The notes below the pieces were generated by a model. It had not been told where the DNA came from and did not search any database. It saw only the letters and a list, made by a program, of their open reading frames with translations. A DNA stretch of 9,176 nt from Promethearchaeota archaeon (lineage in GTDB: Archaea > Asgardarchaeota > Lokiarchaeia > Sigyniarchaeales > SOKP01): positions 1 through 9,176 of the forward strand of contig SDNM01000045.1 in the NCBI GenBank assembly GCA_004524385.1. The letters are read 5' to 3'. Both the position numbers and the translations under genes were made by a program. Positions 1 to 7,201 of this stretch are shown piece by piece (positions within the stretch are counted from its first letter, which is position 1; every line of letters begins with the position of its first letter).

Positions 1-1
1 T

Positions 2-781
2 ATATCAATTCCCGTCTTAAAAATGCATATGCACTGTGGTGCTTCTCTAAGTTTTAAAAATTTAAAAGGTCTAATCTATAAAAGAAAAAAGGTTACTTTA
101 CATCATTTCCAAGCTCCTGAATTAATAAGCCAATTGAAAGATTCGATAAGAAAAATCAAAGAATTAGACATTGCAATCGCAGACCTTGCTCACATATTTC
201 ATCCTGACTTGATAGTAATAGATGCATCATATGCTCAAGAAGGAATGGGTCCTTCTTCTGGAAATTCTGTAAAATTAGACACAATTATCGCATCTACAGA
301 TTACCTTGCGGCAGATATAATTGCCCTTGCAATAGCTCAGCCAGAATGGTCTTTAGAAGATGTTCCTCATTTGAAACTGATATCAGATATGATATTAAAT
401 ACACCAAAGAACCGTGAAGATATTTTAACAATTCCCGAAAATATTCAAGAATTTGTAAGACCTTTAGAGCCTCCTCCAAGTTCAATAAGCATTAAATATA
501 AAAATGTGAATTTAATTGACATTGATTCCTGCTCTGCATGCCTATCCACAATATTCAATTTATTGAAAAATAACAAAGATTTTATTGACAAACATTTTAC
601 AACTGAAAATCCATTAAATTTAGCAATAGGAAAAGGAATAAAACAATCAGATATTTATGATGAGACTTTTTTAATTGGAAATTGCACATATAATGTCCAT
701 GAAAAGGGAGTTTTCATTAAAGGATGTACACCAGTCGAGTCGACAATCTTAAAAATAATAAAAGAAAGCCTAAATAAGTAA
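2..781 (+). CDS. DUF362 family protein, 5'-truncated by the window edge
   Basis: The reading frame is open from base 2, so the 259 residues seen are the C-terminal part of a longer protein. The ATG codons at 23 and 29 are unlikely to be the start, because the codons before them (ISIPVLK) continue the family motif. The DUF362 (COG2006) pattern is clear: a 'P.LK.H' segment followed by SLSFKNLKG (about residues 17-25), then VIDASYAQEGMGPSSGN, and STDYLAADIIALA. The C-terminal part holds a CSAC pair (codons at 530 and 539) and two single cysteines in GNCT (683) and KGCTP (725). These four could bind a metal or iron-sulfur cluster, which is inference. The family has no settled biochemical role, so no function is given. 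Its TAA stop overlaps the ATG of the next gene by one base (TAATG), which suggests translational coupling. Family assignment is confident; function is unknown. Confidence 0.85.
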   Translation: MSIPVLKMHMHCGASLSFKNLKGLIYKRKKVTLHHFQAPELISQLKDSIRKIKELDIAIADLAHIFHPDLIVIDASYAQEGMGPSSGNSVKLDTIIASTDYLAADIIALAIAQPEWSLEDVPHLKLISDMILNTPKNREDILTIPENIQEFVRPLEPPPSSISIKYKNVNLIDIDSCSACLSTIFNLLKNNKDFIDKHFTTENPLNLAIGKGIKQSDIYDETFLIGNCTYNVHEKGVFIKGCTPVESTILKIIKESLNK

Positions 782-2991
782 TGATTTTGATAAATTCAAG
801 GAAATTCAAGACTCCATTTCTGTTATTGATTAACACATTTTTCTTTTGGTTTATTATTCAAACCGTAAGATTAATACCAGTTATTATGGATTTCATTCTT
901 CTTATTGCTCTAATTCTTGTGATTGCTTTTCTACTTGATATTATCATTCACAAATTTCTTCTCAATTTTATTACTATAATAATAAGTTTTATCCTCTTTA
1001 CAGTCTCTCTAATATTACTATTGACGACTAATCTAAATATCTTCTTTGTTTTAATCATTCTTAGCTATGGGTTATTTTTCCCAGCTTTTATTAATGAAAG
1101 TATCAAAGATGATCCAGCATCAGATAATAAATGGGCAATTTTAATAGTTATTAGTTTGGTCTTTAGTTTAATTGCGAATCTCATTGAAAGAATGTTTTTT
1201 CTGACATTTAATCCAATTTTGGTTTATATTATAGCACCTTTATTATGCATACTATTGATTTTTATTGTAAAAGAACCTGAAAGAGAAGTAAAAGATAAAA
1301 ATGAAGCACAAAAACCAAATCAATATTTTCATTTTGATTCTAAAATTAAAAAATTCCTATTTTCTTTGTTAAATAATGCTTTAATTGCTTGTGTTTTTGC
1401 ATTTCAATTGATATTTTTTAACAATCCCTCTTTAATTGGTGTACCGTTGAATTTTAGTTATAATTTAACAGTGTTTATTATTCTAATATCATATGCTGGT
1501 TTTATTGCTTACATTTTATATTTCCCTATTGACATCACTGTTGAAGATAAGAAACTTCATAAATTTATCATTCTCATTAACTCAGTAATCTTAATAACTT
1601 TTTCTATTCTATTATTATTCCACTCCCCGTTTAGTTTTATCTTATTCATATTTTCCAATTTTTTTCTTTTAATTTTATTGGTTTTTTTACTTTCTAACAT
1701 TAAAACATTTAATCTCAATGCTTACTTCTTCTTTTTCTTTGGGGGGGCTTTAGTATTGTATACTCTGTGTGGTTTGTATGGATTATCTTCTCTCTTTATA
1801 TTAATAAATAGTTTTATAATGTTTGGGTGCTCCTTAATTCTTCTTATATATTTCAAGAGTGATATTCGCATTTCGTTTGAATTTAAAAACAAAGTAAATT
1901 TTAAGAAGTTTTATTCTATTATCATTATAGTTGTTATAATGATCACATTAATTCCTCTATATAAAATGTTGATCAGTCAAGATCAAAAATCCTATGATAA
2001 AAAGGTGCTTGCATTTTACTACCCATGGTATGGAAATCCAACAGATTATACAAATGACACATATGGAATTGATGATCCAACGGGAAGTGATTGGTTCCAT
2101 TGGAATTTTGAAGATAAAACACCAACTCCAGATGATTACACTGGAACTAATACACCTGTTTATGGATTGTATGATTCAAATGATCCGAAACTTATTAAAA
2201 AACACCTTAATCTGGCTAAACAAGCGAAAATTGATGCACTAATTTGCTCATGGTGGGGTATTGATCATGAAACAGATAAAACATTTAAAAATATCTTAAC
2301 AGTCGCAAAAAATGTAAGTACTCGGATTAAATTTACATTATATTATGAAACAAATCAATATAGATTTATAAATGATCCTATCACGGACAGTATTAAAACA
2401 ATTTCCGATGAAGTTATTTATATTTTTGATGAATACTCTGATTCCCCCTATTTTTTTATGGTAAATAATAAACCAGTCTTGTTTTTCTACACTACAATGA
2501 TTTTTTCTCCTTTTGTTTGGGATAAAATTATTGATAACATCAGGAAGAAATATGATTGTTTTCTTATTGCCGATGTACCACTAGTACCAGAAGTCAAGAC
2601 AGAGATATTATCCTCATTTGATGGTATTCATTTCTATAATCCCACTTATTATATCAACCAACAAAGACAAATTAGTTTTGATAAATCCTCCTTAGGGACG
2701 ATTGGAGACCTTTATAAATCCATGATTCAAGTAGCAAGAAGCAACAATAAGTTGTGTGCTCTTACTACAATTCCAGGATATGATGATCGGGTGATAAGAG
2801 ATCCAGGAATTTTAATCAAACGAGATGATGGTGATACATACGATTATTTATGGAAAAAGTGTTTAGATGCAGACTGGGTTTTAATAACCTCCTTCAATGA
2901 ATGGCATGAAGGAACGGAAATTGAACCATCAGAAGAATATGGTGACTATTATATCACAAGAACTAAATATTGGGCTGATAAATTTATATAA
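781..2991 (+). CDS. Polytopic membrane protein with C-terminal GH99-like (endo-alpha-1,2-mannosidase family) domain
   Basis: The protein has 736 residues. Residues 1-400 hold about 13 hydrophobic segments (near 12-30, 34-56, 59-82, 86-104, 118-135, 145-163, 192-213, 226-248, 261-280, 284-305, 314-335, 338-358 and 378-397). A charged loop at 164-191 splits the first twelve into 6+6. Basic residues at the N-terminus and in alternate loops predict N-inside and, after helix 13, C-outside. Residues about 405-736 match the GH99/WbsX-like domain: VLAFYYPWYG (409-418), SWWG, PVLFFY, and FNEWHEGTEIEP near the end. In characterised GH99 enzymes both catalytic glutamates lie in an E-W-H-E motif; here they are E707 and E710, so the domain is probably active on an alpha-mannoside-type glycan outside the cell. 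The exact substrate is unknown. The start is coupled to the upstream DUF362 stop (TAATG). The membrane half was not matched to a family; a permease or flippase-like role is speculation. Confidence 0.85.
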   Translation: MILINSRKFKTPFLLLINTFFFWFIIQTVRLIPVIMDFILLIALILVIAFLLDIIIHKFLLNFITIIISFILFTVSLILLLTTNLNIFFVLIILSYGLFFPAFINESIKDDPASDNKWAILIVISLVFSLIANLIERMFFLTFNPILVYIIAPLLCILLIFIVKEPEREVKDKNEAQKPNQYFHFDSKIKKFLFSLLNNALIACVFAFQLIFFNNPSLIGVPLNFSYNLTVFIILISYAGFIAYILYFPIDITVEDKKLHKFIILINSVILITFSILLLFHSPFSFILFIFSNFFLLILLVFLLSNIKTFNLNAYFFFFFGGALVLYTLCGLYGLSSLFILINSFIMFGCSLILLIYFKSDIRISFEFKNKVNFKKFYSIIIIVVIMITLIPLYKMLISQDQKSYDKKVLAFYYPWYGNPTDYTNDTYGIDDPTGSDWFHWNFEDKTPTPDDYTGTNTPVYGLYDSNDPKLIKKHLNLAKQAKIDALICSWWGIDHETDKTFKNILTVAKNVSTRIKFTLYYETNQYRFINDPITDSIKTISDEVIYIFDEYSDSPYFFMVNNKPVLFFYTTMIFSPFVWDKIIDNIRKKYDCFLIADVPLVPEVKTEILSSFDGIHFYNPTYYINQQRQISFDKSSLGTIGDLYKSMIQVARSNNKLCALTTIPGYDDRVIRDPGILIKRDDGDTYDYLWKKCLDADWVLITSFNEWHEGTEIEPSEEYGDYYITRTKYWADKFI

Positions 2992-2993
2992 AT

Positions 2994-3341
2994 CTAAATT
3001 TCACTTCCACAAGTAGGACAAAAGTTCTTGCTTTGACTATCTAATTTTCCTCCACACAAAGGACAATATTTAAGTTTATCAGATTCAATTGGCTTAACTT
3101 GGCTAAATTGAGCTTGTTGTTGATTTGACAACTGGTTAGTAGTCTTAGAATATTGGTTTGATAATGATATAACTTGTGTACCGCAATGAACGCATATGTT
3201 TTCGGATTTTGAATAATATATAATTAAATAAATGAAAAAACCAATTCCAAATGTACAACAGAATAAAATGATGGCTAATATTGGATTAATTGGCTCTCTA
3301 TGTAATAAAACGTTCTGCTGACAGTACGGACAATAACCCAT
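2994..3341 (-). CDS. Small zinc-ribbon protein with an internal hydrophobic segment
   Basis: From the ATG at 3341 the protein has 115 residues. A TTG at 3359 would add six residues, but it directly abuts a TATA-like stretch (3360-3367) well placed for leaderless transcription from the ATG, so I prefer the ATG. There are four CxxC pairs: C4/C7, C50/C53, C93/C96 and C108/C111. The last two form a classic zinc ribbon (CPLCGG...CPTCG). The first two flank a 23-residue hydrophobic stretch (about 21-43), followed by a Gln/Ser-rich linker (60-85). If the first two pairs share one zinc, the hydrophobic stretch must dip into the membrane and return rather than cross it. The gene is convergent with the GH99 gene, with stops two bases apart, and divergent from tmk. 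It is probably a membrane-associated adaptor or sensor of unknown role; no catalytic motif is visible. Confidence 0.75.
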   Translation of the reverse strand: MGYCPYCQQNVLLHREPINPILAIILFCCTFGIGFFIYLIIYYSKSENICVHCGTQVISLSNQYSKTTNQLSNQQQAQFSQVKPIESDKLKYCPLCGGKLDSQSKNFCPTCGSEI

Positions 3342-3431
3342 TGGAGTAGTACTTGTCAAATTATAATCTTCTTTAATTTTTTACTTTTTCAAAATGAATT
3401 AAATTCTAAGATATTCAAAAACAATACTCTC

Positions 3432-3445
3432 TTATAATTTTTATA
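3432..3445 (+). promoter_or_regulatory. Candidate TATA element for tmk
   Basis: A TTATAATTTTTATA stretch is centred about 28 bases before the ATG at 3466, the spacing expected for an archaeal TATA box driving a leaderless or nearly leaderless transcript. No Shine-Dalgarno sequence precedes the ATG. The surrounding DNA is so AT-rich that a TATA-like match has little weight by itself; the position in a divergent gap is the main support. A similar stretch at 3360-3367 may serve the minus-strand zinc-ribbon gene. Confidence 0.35.
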
Positions 3446-3465
3446 CTTTTAAATATTTGATTTAA

Positions 3466-4077
3466 ATGAAAAAAATGAATCTAACTCAAAAATCTGTATT
3501 TATAGTCTTGGAAGGATTGGATGGTAGCGGTACAACCACTCATAGCCGCCTACTTGAGGGATTTTTAAAGAATGAAAAACTCAAAGTTCATTTAACTCAA
3601 GAACCTTCTAAAAACGAAATTGGAGTCTTATTAAGAAAATTCTTGAAGGATAATAGTATTCCACCAACTACAGATGCACTTTTATTTGCTGCAGATAGAG
3701 ATCTCCATTATCATAATGAAATTAAGAAAAAACTTGACGAAGGATATATTGTCATATCAGATCGGTATCTTGAATCTTCTATAATATACCAGTCATTACA
3801 ATCTGATGAAATCTCTATTGATTGGATAGAAGAACTTAATAAGTTTGTAGGTCAACCAGATTTAACTATTATATTAGATATCGATCCTAGAATCTCTCTG
3901 GCGCGCAAGTCTGGAGCTTTAGAAAAATTTGAAGAAACCCCTTTTTTAGATAAAGTAAGGGATCTTTATTTAAAACGTGCGAAAAAAAAAGGGTATTTTG
4001 TAATAAATACGGATGATATCATTGAATTTACACAAAAACAAATTCAGAAAATTGTAATTAATAAATTAAAAAAATAA
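3466..4077 (+). CDS. tmk: Thymidylate kinase (dTMP kinase)
   Basis: This 203-residue protein is of normal length for the family, which phosphorylates dTMP to dTDP with ATP in the cytoplasm for dTTP synthesis. Visible landmarks are the P-loop EGLDGSGTTT (16-25), the substrate-site segment TQEPSKNEIG, the ALLFAADRDLH segment, the SDRYLESSIIYQ (DR-Y) motif, and FLDKVRDLYLKRAKKKGYFVI, which matches the family's C-terminal helices and last strand. The notable feature is the P-loop itself: the Walker A lysine position is T23 (GLDGSG-T-T), read directly from GGT ACA ACC. Start ATG 3466 is used; ATG 3475 is also possible and would remove only three residues. No Shine-Dalgarno sequence is present, so translation is probably leaderless. 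It heads a run of plus-strand genes, but a 72-base T-rich gap separates it from the peptidase gene, so co-transcription is uncertain. Confidence 0.92.
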   Translation: MKKMNLTQKSVFIVLEGLDGSGTTTHSRLLEGFLKNEKLKVHLTQEPSKNEIGVLLRKFLKDNSIPPTTDALLFAADRDLHYHNEIKKKLDEGYIVISDRYLESSIIYQSLQSDEISIDWIEELNKFVGQPDLTIILDIDPRISLARKSGALEKFEETPFLDKVRDLYLKRAKKKGYFVINTDDIIEFTQKQIQKIVINKLKK

Positions 4078-4149
4078 GAAATTAATCCTTTGTTTTATTT
4101 CTAGTTTTAAGATTGAACTTTAATAATCCTAATTGAAATAAGATAAATT

Positions 4150-5433
4150 GTGAATACAAAAGCTCCTCTTAATAATCATTGGTATAGTAAAGATAGAATA
4201 TATAAAAATATTCAAAAATTTAGTTTTCCTCGACTTGCAGGAACTGATGGTGAGAAAGAAGCAGTAAAGTTGACTGTTGATACATTTAAAGTAATAGGAT
4301 ATACTGAGAATGAGATTATAAAAGAAAAATTTGAATTCTCCGATTTTTACTCTACGACGCTTGTTAAATTTATAGGGATAATTAGTTTAAACGCTCTATT
4401 GGTTTTTGTGCTAGCTATATACCTTAACATCGTATTTACATTTTTTATAATAGGATTGATGTCATTAATAGTTTTTTTAATTATAAGAGGATTAAAGCAT
4501 CCCGAAGAAAAAGGATTTTGGGGAGAATATTTCGGCAATACTATTCAAGCCACAAATGTTTTTGTGAAATTAAACGCGAGATCTCTGCCAATTGAAAAAG
4601 CAGGTAATATTATAATATCTGCTCATCTTGATTCCAAATCTCAAACCTTTAAAACCGCCTGGAGAATTATTTCCTATAGAATATGGTTATTTTGTGGAAT
4701 TATTCTTGGAGGGTTTTATATTGTTTCACTGCTTTGTTATTATTGCATTTTAGAGCTTAATTATTTAATTTTACAAATTGGCATTTGGATATTAACGGGT
4801 TTAATTTCGTTCTCAAATTTATTATTGATATTTCTCAATACTAAAAATAAATCCCCTGGTGCTTTAGATAACGCCTCTGGCATGTCTATTGTATTTGAAT
4901 TAAGTAGATTTTTTAAGAATAATCTCTTAGATAATTTTAATATATGGTTTTGCCAATTTTCTGCAGAAGAATTAGGAACGATGGGCTCAAGAATTTTTGT
5001 AAATAATCACGAAGACCAATTCGTTAAAGGTAAGATATTTCAATTAAATTTTGATATGGTTTCAGCAGCAAAACGCAAAAGAGGAAATAGACTTGAATAT
5101 TTAAAATCTTACGGAGTTATTCCTCGTAAAAAAGTTGCTCCAATTCTCAGTAAATATTTGGAAAACGCAGCATCAGAGGAAAATGTTGAACTTCATGGTT
5201 TTCATATAACAACAGGAGCGCATACCGATTCTGTTCCATTTCATTTAAGGGAGTATAGTGCCGTTGATATTTCTACTAAAGAAGCTTCATTTTATACTCA
5301 TAGTGAAATTGATACACCAGATAAGGTTGATCCCCAAATCTTAGTAGAAGCATGCATAATTGCTCGAAGAGTAATTTTAATGCTTGATGAAGATTATAAA
5401 GTATTATGTGAAGAACACGAAATAGTGTGTTAA
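4150..5433 (+). CDS. Membrane-anchored M28 family metallopeptidase
   Basis: The protein has 427 residues from a GTG start that lies one codon after an in-frame stop (4144-4146). No later start is plausible, because the next in-frame Met is past residue 100 and the family's N-terminal pattern (FPRLAGTDGEKEA, 26-38) begins earlier. All five zinc-ligand positions of the M28 co-catalytic fold can be seen: H159 in AHLDS, D240 in GALDNASG, E274 in SAEELG (with the catalytic-base glutamate E273), D302 in NFDMVS, and H384 in YTHSEIDTPD. It should therefore be an active two-zinc aminopeptidase or carboxypeptidase. Four hydrophobic segments (about 72-92, 94-113, 177-199 and 203-229) form two hairpins. 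The second hairpin sits inside the catalytic domain between H159 and D240. Basic residues flank the hairpins on the catalytic side, suggesting a cytoplasm-facing enzyme (inference). Its end is five bases from the dehydratase start. Confidence 0.87.
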   Translation: MNTKAPLNNHWYSKDRIYKNIQKFSFPRLAGTDGEKEAVKLTVDTFKVIGYTENEIIKEKFEFSDFYSTTLVKFIGIISLNALLVFVLAIYLNIVFTFFIIGLMSLIVFLIIRGLKHPEEKGFWGEYFGNTIQATNVFVKLNARSLPIEKAGNIIISAHLDSKSQTFKTAWRIISYRIWLFCGIILGGFYIVSLLCYYCILELNYLILQIGIWILTGLISFSNLLLIFLNTKNKSPGALDNASGMSIVFELSRFFKNNLLDNFNIWFCQFSAEELGTMGSRIFVNNHEDQFVKGKIFQLNFDMVSAAKRKRGNRLEYLKSYGVIPRKKVAPILSKYLENAASEENVELHGFHITTGAHTDSVPFHLREYSAVDISTKEASFYTHSEIDTPDKVDPQILVEACIIARRVILMLDEDYKVLCEEHEIVC

Positions 5434-5438
5434 AAAAT

Positions 5439-6692
5439 ATGAGCAAAACAGTAGCAGAAAAAATATTATTAGAACATTCGGATTTAAAAGAGATATCACC
5501 CGGACAGTTTGTTGAATGTGATATTGATTTAATAATGGTTCACGAGCAATTAGGAGGAAGAATTCATAAAGAATATGAAAAACTTGGAATTGATTACGTT
5601 TGGAATCCAAATAAAATCTTTTTTATATTAGATCATTGGGTTCCAGCCCCTACGATATCCGCAGCTCAAATGCATCAAGATTGTAGAGCCTTTGCCGAGA
5701 AGTATAATTTTATACATAATATTGGAATGGATAAAGGAATTTGCCACCAAGTACTACCAGAAATGGGTTTTTCACGACCAGGAATGTTAATTGTTGGCTC
5801 CGATAGTCATACAACTACTTATGGAGCGTTTAATTGTTTATCTACTGGTATCGGAGCTACTGATGTTTCAGTTGTTTTTGCTACTGGTAAATTATGGTTT
5901 AAAGTTCCCGAATCATTTAAAATAAATTTTGTAGGGGAACTAAATAAAGGAATTATGTCAAAAGATATTATTTTAAAAATTATTGGTGATATTACAACAA
6001 AAGGAGCAATCTATAAATCATTAGAATTTCATGGCATAGAATCTCTTTCAATAGATGGACGAATGACAATCTCTAATATGGTTGTTGAAGCAGGGGCAAA
6101 ATTTGGCGTGTTTTTATCTGATAATAAATTAGAAAATTGGATACAAAAGCGTAGTAAAGAAGAATATAATGTTATTCACCCTGATAAAGAAGCAATTTAT
6201 GAAAAAACTCTCGAATATAATTTATCAGAAATTAGTCCAATGGTGGCTAAACCCTCCAGTCCAGGAAATGCAGATGAAATTGAAAATGTGGAAGGTATTG
6301 AAATTGATCAAGCATTTCTTGGAAGTTGTACAAATGGAAGAATCGAGGATTTAAGGATAGCAGCGAAAATTCTAAAAGGAAAATCGATAAATCCAAAAAC
6401 TCGATTTATAATCACACCAGCTTCTAAAGAAGTATATATAACAGCCATGAAAGAAGGCTTACTAGATATATTTATAAATGCCGGTGCTGTAGTCACTCAC
6501 TCTACTTGTGGTGCTTGTATTGGCGGGCATATGGGTGTATTAGGAGAGGGGGAAGTATGTATTAGTTCGACGAATCGAAATTTTGTAGGTAGGATGGGTG
6601 CAGCCAGTTCTCAAGTGTATTTGGCCTCTCCTGCTACTGTTACTGCTTCTGCCATCTATGGTAAAATTACAGATCCTCGTGAGGTGTTGTAA
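5439..6692 (+). CDS. leuC: 3-isopropylmalate dehydratase/homoaconitase-family large subunit
   Basis: This 417-residue catalytic subunit of an aconitase-superfamily enzyme catalyses a dehydration-rehydration of a 2- or 3-hydroxy acid on a [4Fe-4S] cluster. The three cluster cysteines are present: C297 in LGSCTNGR, and C357 and C360 in HSTCGACIGG. Other family signatures are DHWVPAP, GICHQVLPE, VGSDSHTTTYGAF, TGKLWFKVPE and NRNFVGRMGAASSQ. I chose ATG 5439 because MSKTVAEKIL matches the usual N-terminus. A GTG at 5427 in the same frame would add four residues and overlap the peptidase gene. The small subunit follows after three bases, and the stop is a tandem TAATAA. The symbol is by family only: leucine synthesis (isopropylmalate), homoaconitase and other C4-C7 hydroxy acids all use this architecture. 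No partner gene such as leuA or leuB lies in the window, so the substrate is not settled. Confidence 0.9.
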   Translation: MSKTVAEKILLEHSDLKEISPGQFVECDIDLIMVHEQLGGRIHKEYEKLGIDYVWNPNKIFFILDHWVPAPTISAAQMHQDCRAFAEKYNFIHNIGMDKGICHQVLPEMGFSRPGMLIVGSDSHTTTYGAFNCLSTGIGATDVSVVFATGKLWFKVPESFKINFVGELNKGIMSKDIILKIIGDITTKGAIYKSLEFHGIESLSIDGRMTISNMVVEAGAKFGVFLSDNKLENWIQKRSKEEYNVIHPDKEAIYEKTLEYNLSEISPMVAKPSSPGNADEIENVEGIEIDQAFLGSCTNGRIEDLRIAAKILKGKSINPKTRFIITPASKEVYITAMKEGLLDIFINAGAVVTHSTCGACIGGHMGVLGEGEVCISSTNRNFVGRMGAASSQVYLASPATVTASAIYGKITDPREVL

Positions 6693-6695
6693 TAA

Positions 6696-7196
6696 ATGGA
6701 TGAACTAAATGGTTTTGCTTACATTTTAGGCGATGATATCAATACAGATGATATTGTTCCAAGTCATACTCTTACTATGAGGGATCCTCATGAAATGGCT
6801 AAATGTACATTAGAATTTATAGATCCTCAATTTGTAAAAAAAATAGATAAAGGAAATATAATCGTTGCTGGAGAAAATTTCGGGACAGGGAGCTCCAGAG
6901 AAGAAGCTGTTAATGTTTTTAAAATTCTTGGAGTTAAAGCAATTATTGCCAAATCATTTGCACGAATTTATTTTAGGAATTTAATAAATGTAGGTATACC
7001 CGGAATTACCTTAACCGAGTGGAATGAAAATACGTTTTCTAAAGGAGATAATTTGGAAATTTCTCTCGATAATGGTGTTATTTTTAATAAAACTAAAAAC
7101 ATTAAAGTTGAATTCACAAAGTTGCCTGAATTTTTAACAAAAATTTTAAATGAAGGAGGAATAATCAACCAATTAAAGAAAATACTTTCAAAATAA
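6696..7196 (+). CDS. leuD: 3-isopropylmalate dehydratase/homoaconitase-family small subunit
   Basis: The 166-residue swivel-domain subunit pairs with the large subunit encoded just upstream. Signatures are GDDINTDDIVPS (12-23), the GENFGTGSSREEA segment carrying substrate-carboxylate-binding Ser/Arg residues, and AKSFARIYFRNLINVGIP. Its length is that of the stand-alone archaeal small subunits. The loop after the DDI.TDDIVP motif, which sets substrate choice in the characterised Methanocaldococcus enzymes (YLVM for isopropylmalate, YLRT for homoaconitate), reads TLTM here (25-28). The arginine that favours homoaconitate is absent and the usual tyrosine is a threonine, so neither known class matches exactly. 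The ATG lies three bases after the large-subunit stop, giving tight coupling. Its stop is five bases from that of the convergent HD-domain gene. Confidence 0.9.
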   Translation: MDELNGFAYILGDDINTDDIVPSHTLTMRDPHEMAKCTLEFIDPQFVKKIDKGNIIVAGENFGTGSSREEAVNVFKILGVKAIIAKSFARIYFRNLINVGIPGITLTEWNENTFSKGDNLEISLDNGVIFNKTKNIKVEFTKLPEFLTKILNEGGIINQLKKILSK

Positions 7197-7201
7197 ATTT
7201 T

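Noticed and set aside
3360..3367. Bacterial-type promoter from TTGACA (start of the longer zinc-ribbon frame) and nearby TATAAT
   Set aside because: The order and spacing on the minus strand do not form a -35/-10 pair, and the window is archaeal.
5404..5610. Minus-strand frame across the peptidase/dehydratase junction
   Set aside because: It overlaps two strongly conserved coding regions on the other strand and shows no family motif.
5439..7196. Leucine biosynthesis operon
   Set aside because: Only the two dehydratase subunits are present; no isopropylmalate synthase or dehydrogenase is in the window, and the specificity loop is atypical.
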